Shown one piece after another: positions 29,430 through 30,417 of a stretch of DNA of 30,417 nucleotides. The notes beneath the pieces are model-generated. The model saw nothing but the letters and a program-made list of their open reading frames with translations, was not told the origin of the DNA and searched no databases. How positions within the stretch are numbered: position 1 is the first letter of the stretch; each line of letters starts with the position of its first letter. The stretch is from a virus. The position numbers and the translations under genes were made by a program. The stretch spans positions 1 to 30,417 of the IMG/VR virus record IMGVR_UViG_3300021478_000093; one strand, given 5' to 3'.

Positions 29430-29843
29430 ATGGCAACTAAGACAGAGGAACTAGTAGCAAGCCTTCCCAACGGTGCGATGAACTTTGTCACCCGTGAGGG
29501 TAAGACAATCATCATGGAAGCGGTGGACTTTCCATACGTTCTCTTGACCACGTTGTATCGGATGCAAGAGGACTACACCGCACACGGTGAGCCGTTCACT
29601 TTGGACGGGACGCTGCGCGACCTTTTCGGTCGTGGAGTAGATTCGAAGCGGCAGGATTGGAAGAATAAAGAGATTTACCGCGAAACCAAGACTGCCGGCA
29701 TTACCCTCAATAACACAATCGTGGAAGTCCTTCAGGCAGGCGAGGGCCTGTCCAAGGAGGAACGTAACGCCATGATTGCCCAAGCCGCAATTGACCACAC
29801 GTACAAGCTTGCGGAGATCCGCAAGTCTCGTAAGACTCGGTAA
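29430..29843 (+). CDS. Hypothetical early protein
   Basis: I use the ATG at 29430 (MATKTEELVASLPNG): AGGAG stands 7 bases upstream, and hairpins lie immediately before it. An ATG at 29373 would include the hairpin tract. The 137-residue product has a strand REGKTIIMEAVDFPYVLLTTLYRMQEDY and a basic helical C-terminus (KSRKTR). 'NWKNKEIYRETKTAG'-type sequence in the middle suggests a compact alpha/beta fold. Family unknown. A strong hairpin follows the stop. Confidence 0.65.
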   Translation: MATKTEELVASLPNGAMNFVTREGKTIIMEAVDFPYVLLTTLYRMQEDYTAHGEPFTLDGTLRDLFGRGVDSKRQDWKNKEIYRETKTAGITLNNTIVEVLQAGEGLSKEERNAMIAQAAIDHTYKLAEIRKSRKTR

Positions 29844-29850
29844 TAGAGAT

Positions 29851-29872
29851 GCGCGACGCTAAAGGGTCGCGC
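29851..29872 (+). terminator. Hairpin after the 137-residue gene
   Basis: GCGCGAC-(8 bases)-GTCGCGC, a 7-pair GC-rich stem 7 bases after the TAA at 29843. No T run follows, so rho-independent termination is only possible, not clear; it may act as an mRNA 3' end stabiliser. Confidence 0.45.
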
Positions 29873-29892
29873 TAGGTGGGTGATTAGGTTAA

Positions 29893-29916
29893 TGTCAACA
29901 CTCTTGACACTAATAT
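29893..29916 (+). promoter_or_regulatory. TGTCAA-N5-TTGACA palindrome, copy 4
   Basis: TGTCAACACTCTTGACA (29893-29909) followed by CTAATATAA, 24 bases before the ATG at 29933 with GGAGG between. Same spacing and flank as the copies near 2204, 15185 and 23317. Here the palindrome is placed to control a plus-strand gene. Confidence 0.6.
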
Positions 29917-29932
29917 AAAACCGGAGGATACA

Positions 29933-30196
29933 ATGGCATCTATTAGCCGTATTATCCGGAGACATTATGAGAGGAAAGCCGCTAGTGATAGCGCGCCCCT
30001 TCCTACGCCCAGCACTCGGAGAGTTCAATCCTCTATCGAACGCGAAGCTATCTATGTCTCCGCGGAACACCGCTCGGTATATTGTTTCCATAATATACCG
30101 TTGTTCAGTCCTTGTATTAAATGCAATCGTTCCAAGGAATCTGGTGTCATGGCGCTCCAGCGCCTAATGAGGCATTTTGGAATTACCGAACAGTGA
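29933..30196 (+). CDS. Small basic protein with a CxxC motif
   Basis: The 87-residue product starts MASISRIIRRHYERKAASDS, with GGAGG 5 bases upstream of ATG. It is rich in Arg/Ser, holds CFHN and CIKCNRSK (possible metal site) and ends MALQRLMRHFGITEQ. Preceded by the palindromic element copy 4. A DNA- or RNA-binding early protein is possible; function unknown. Confidence 0.6.
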   Translation: MASISRIIRRHYERKAASDSAPLPTPSTRRVQSSIEREAIYVSAEHRSVYCFHNIPLFSPCIKCNRSKESGVMALQRLMRHFGITEQ

Positions 30197-30417
30197 AATT
30201 GGTTTGGTTTTGGTTCTCTCTCAATCTTCTCTCACAATTCGAGTGAGAGTGTTAACTTCCTACGTAGTAGTAGTGTATATACAGAGAGAGAGAGTGTACA
30301 GATAAGTCACAGTCGCTAACTCGTTGACTCGACACGACTTAGCACGACAAGTCAGACACAACACACAACACGTTGCGCGAACGTCGCTATGCGCTTGATT
30401 CTGAACGACTTAGAAAG
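30197..30417. other. Gene-free right end with repeats
   Basis: No convincing gene. It holds CTCTCAC-(7)-GTGAGAG (hairpin near 30231-30251), an AG-dinucleotide run (about 30281-30293), GTATATAC, a CGACTTAG repeat (twice), and GACTT-(8)-AAGTC. Promoters may lie here, but none is clear. Confidence 0.35.

Noticed and set aside
29732-30091. Minus-strand frame of 119 codons over the early genes
   Set aside because: Overlaps two plus-strand genes with good Shine-Dalgarno sites and has none itself.
30281-30295. AG dinucleotide run as a functional repeat or origin
   Set aside because: Too short and simple; no iteron pattern around it.
1-30417. Search for tape-measure, sheath, integrase, transposase, CRISPR and tRNA genes
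   Set aside because: None seen. No gene is long and alpha-helical enough for a tape measure outside the internal-protein cluster, no direct-repeat/spacer array, no tRNA cloverleaf noticed by eye.

Overview
The window reads as about 30 kb of an uncultured tailed dsDNA bacteriophage (Caudoviricetes). The evidence is a complete late block on the minus strand: small and large terminase subunits, portal, a scaffold-like protein, an HK97-fold-type major capsid protein, tail and host-contact proteins, a head-tail adaptor and large internal proteins. Genes are densely packed, with start/stop overlaps and frequent GGAG-type Shine-Dalgarno (SD) sites, so the host is a bacterium. I see no tape-measure gene, tail sheath or tube genes, integrase, tRNA or CRISPR array. 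The lack of a tape measure, together with an adaptor, a nozzle-like protein and glutamine/alanine-rich internal proteins, suggests a short-tailed (podovirus-like) virion; this is inference.

Layout. Positions 1-1940 (+): the 3' part of a DUF3987-like primase/helicase ATPase, a GroES-like co-chaperonin, a very acidic small protein and one unknown. Positions 28773 down to 1948 (-): the late block, read right to left. It runs TerS, two small proteins, TerL, holin-like and small membrane proteins, portal, an overlapping small gene, scaffold-like protein, capsid accessory proteins, major capsid protein, Cys-rich small proteins, an M15-type endopeptidase, a PurD-like ATP-grasp enzyme, many small beta-rich tail/adhesin proteins, a nozzle-like protein, a ribbon-helix-helix protein, a basic repeat protein, the adaptor, and three putative internal/ejection proteins. 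Positions 29164-30196 (+): three small probable early genes in a hairpin-rich stretch, then about 220 bases without a recognisable gene.

The most interesting signal is at the end of the late block. The 770-codon internal protein gene ends in AAGGAGGTA-CCC-TAA, which looks like a prfB-type programmed +1 frameshift site (internal Shine-Dalgarno, slippery Pro codon, stop). The +1 frame then stays open for 121 more codons, has no normal start codon, and resembles an ADP-ribosyltransferase-fold domain. A minority of virions' internal protein could thus carry an effector domain injected into the host.

Other notable items are a dispersed TGTCAA-N5-TTGACA palindrome (four copies), a structural-type gene whose natural start codon appears to be ATC directly after an in-frame TAG, a six-copy basic WH repeat protein, tandem CVVCGR/CDFHS zinc-finger-like paralogues, a 131-base portal/small-gene overlap, and a chain of stable hairpins upstream of an early gene. 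All functions are assigned by reading the sequences; no database search was run.
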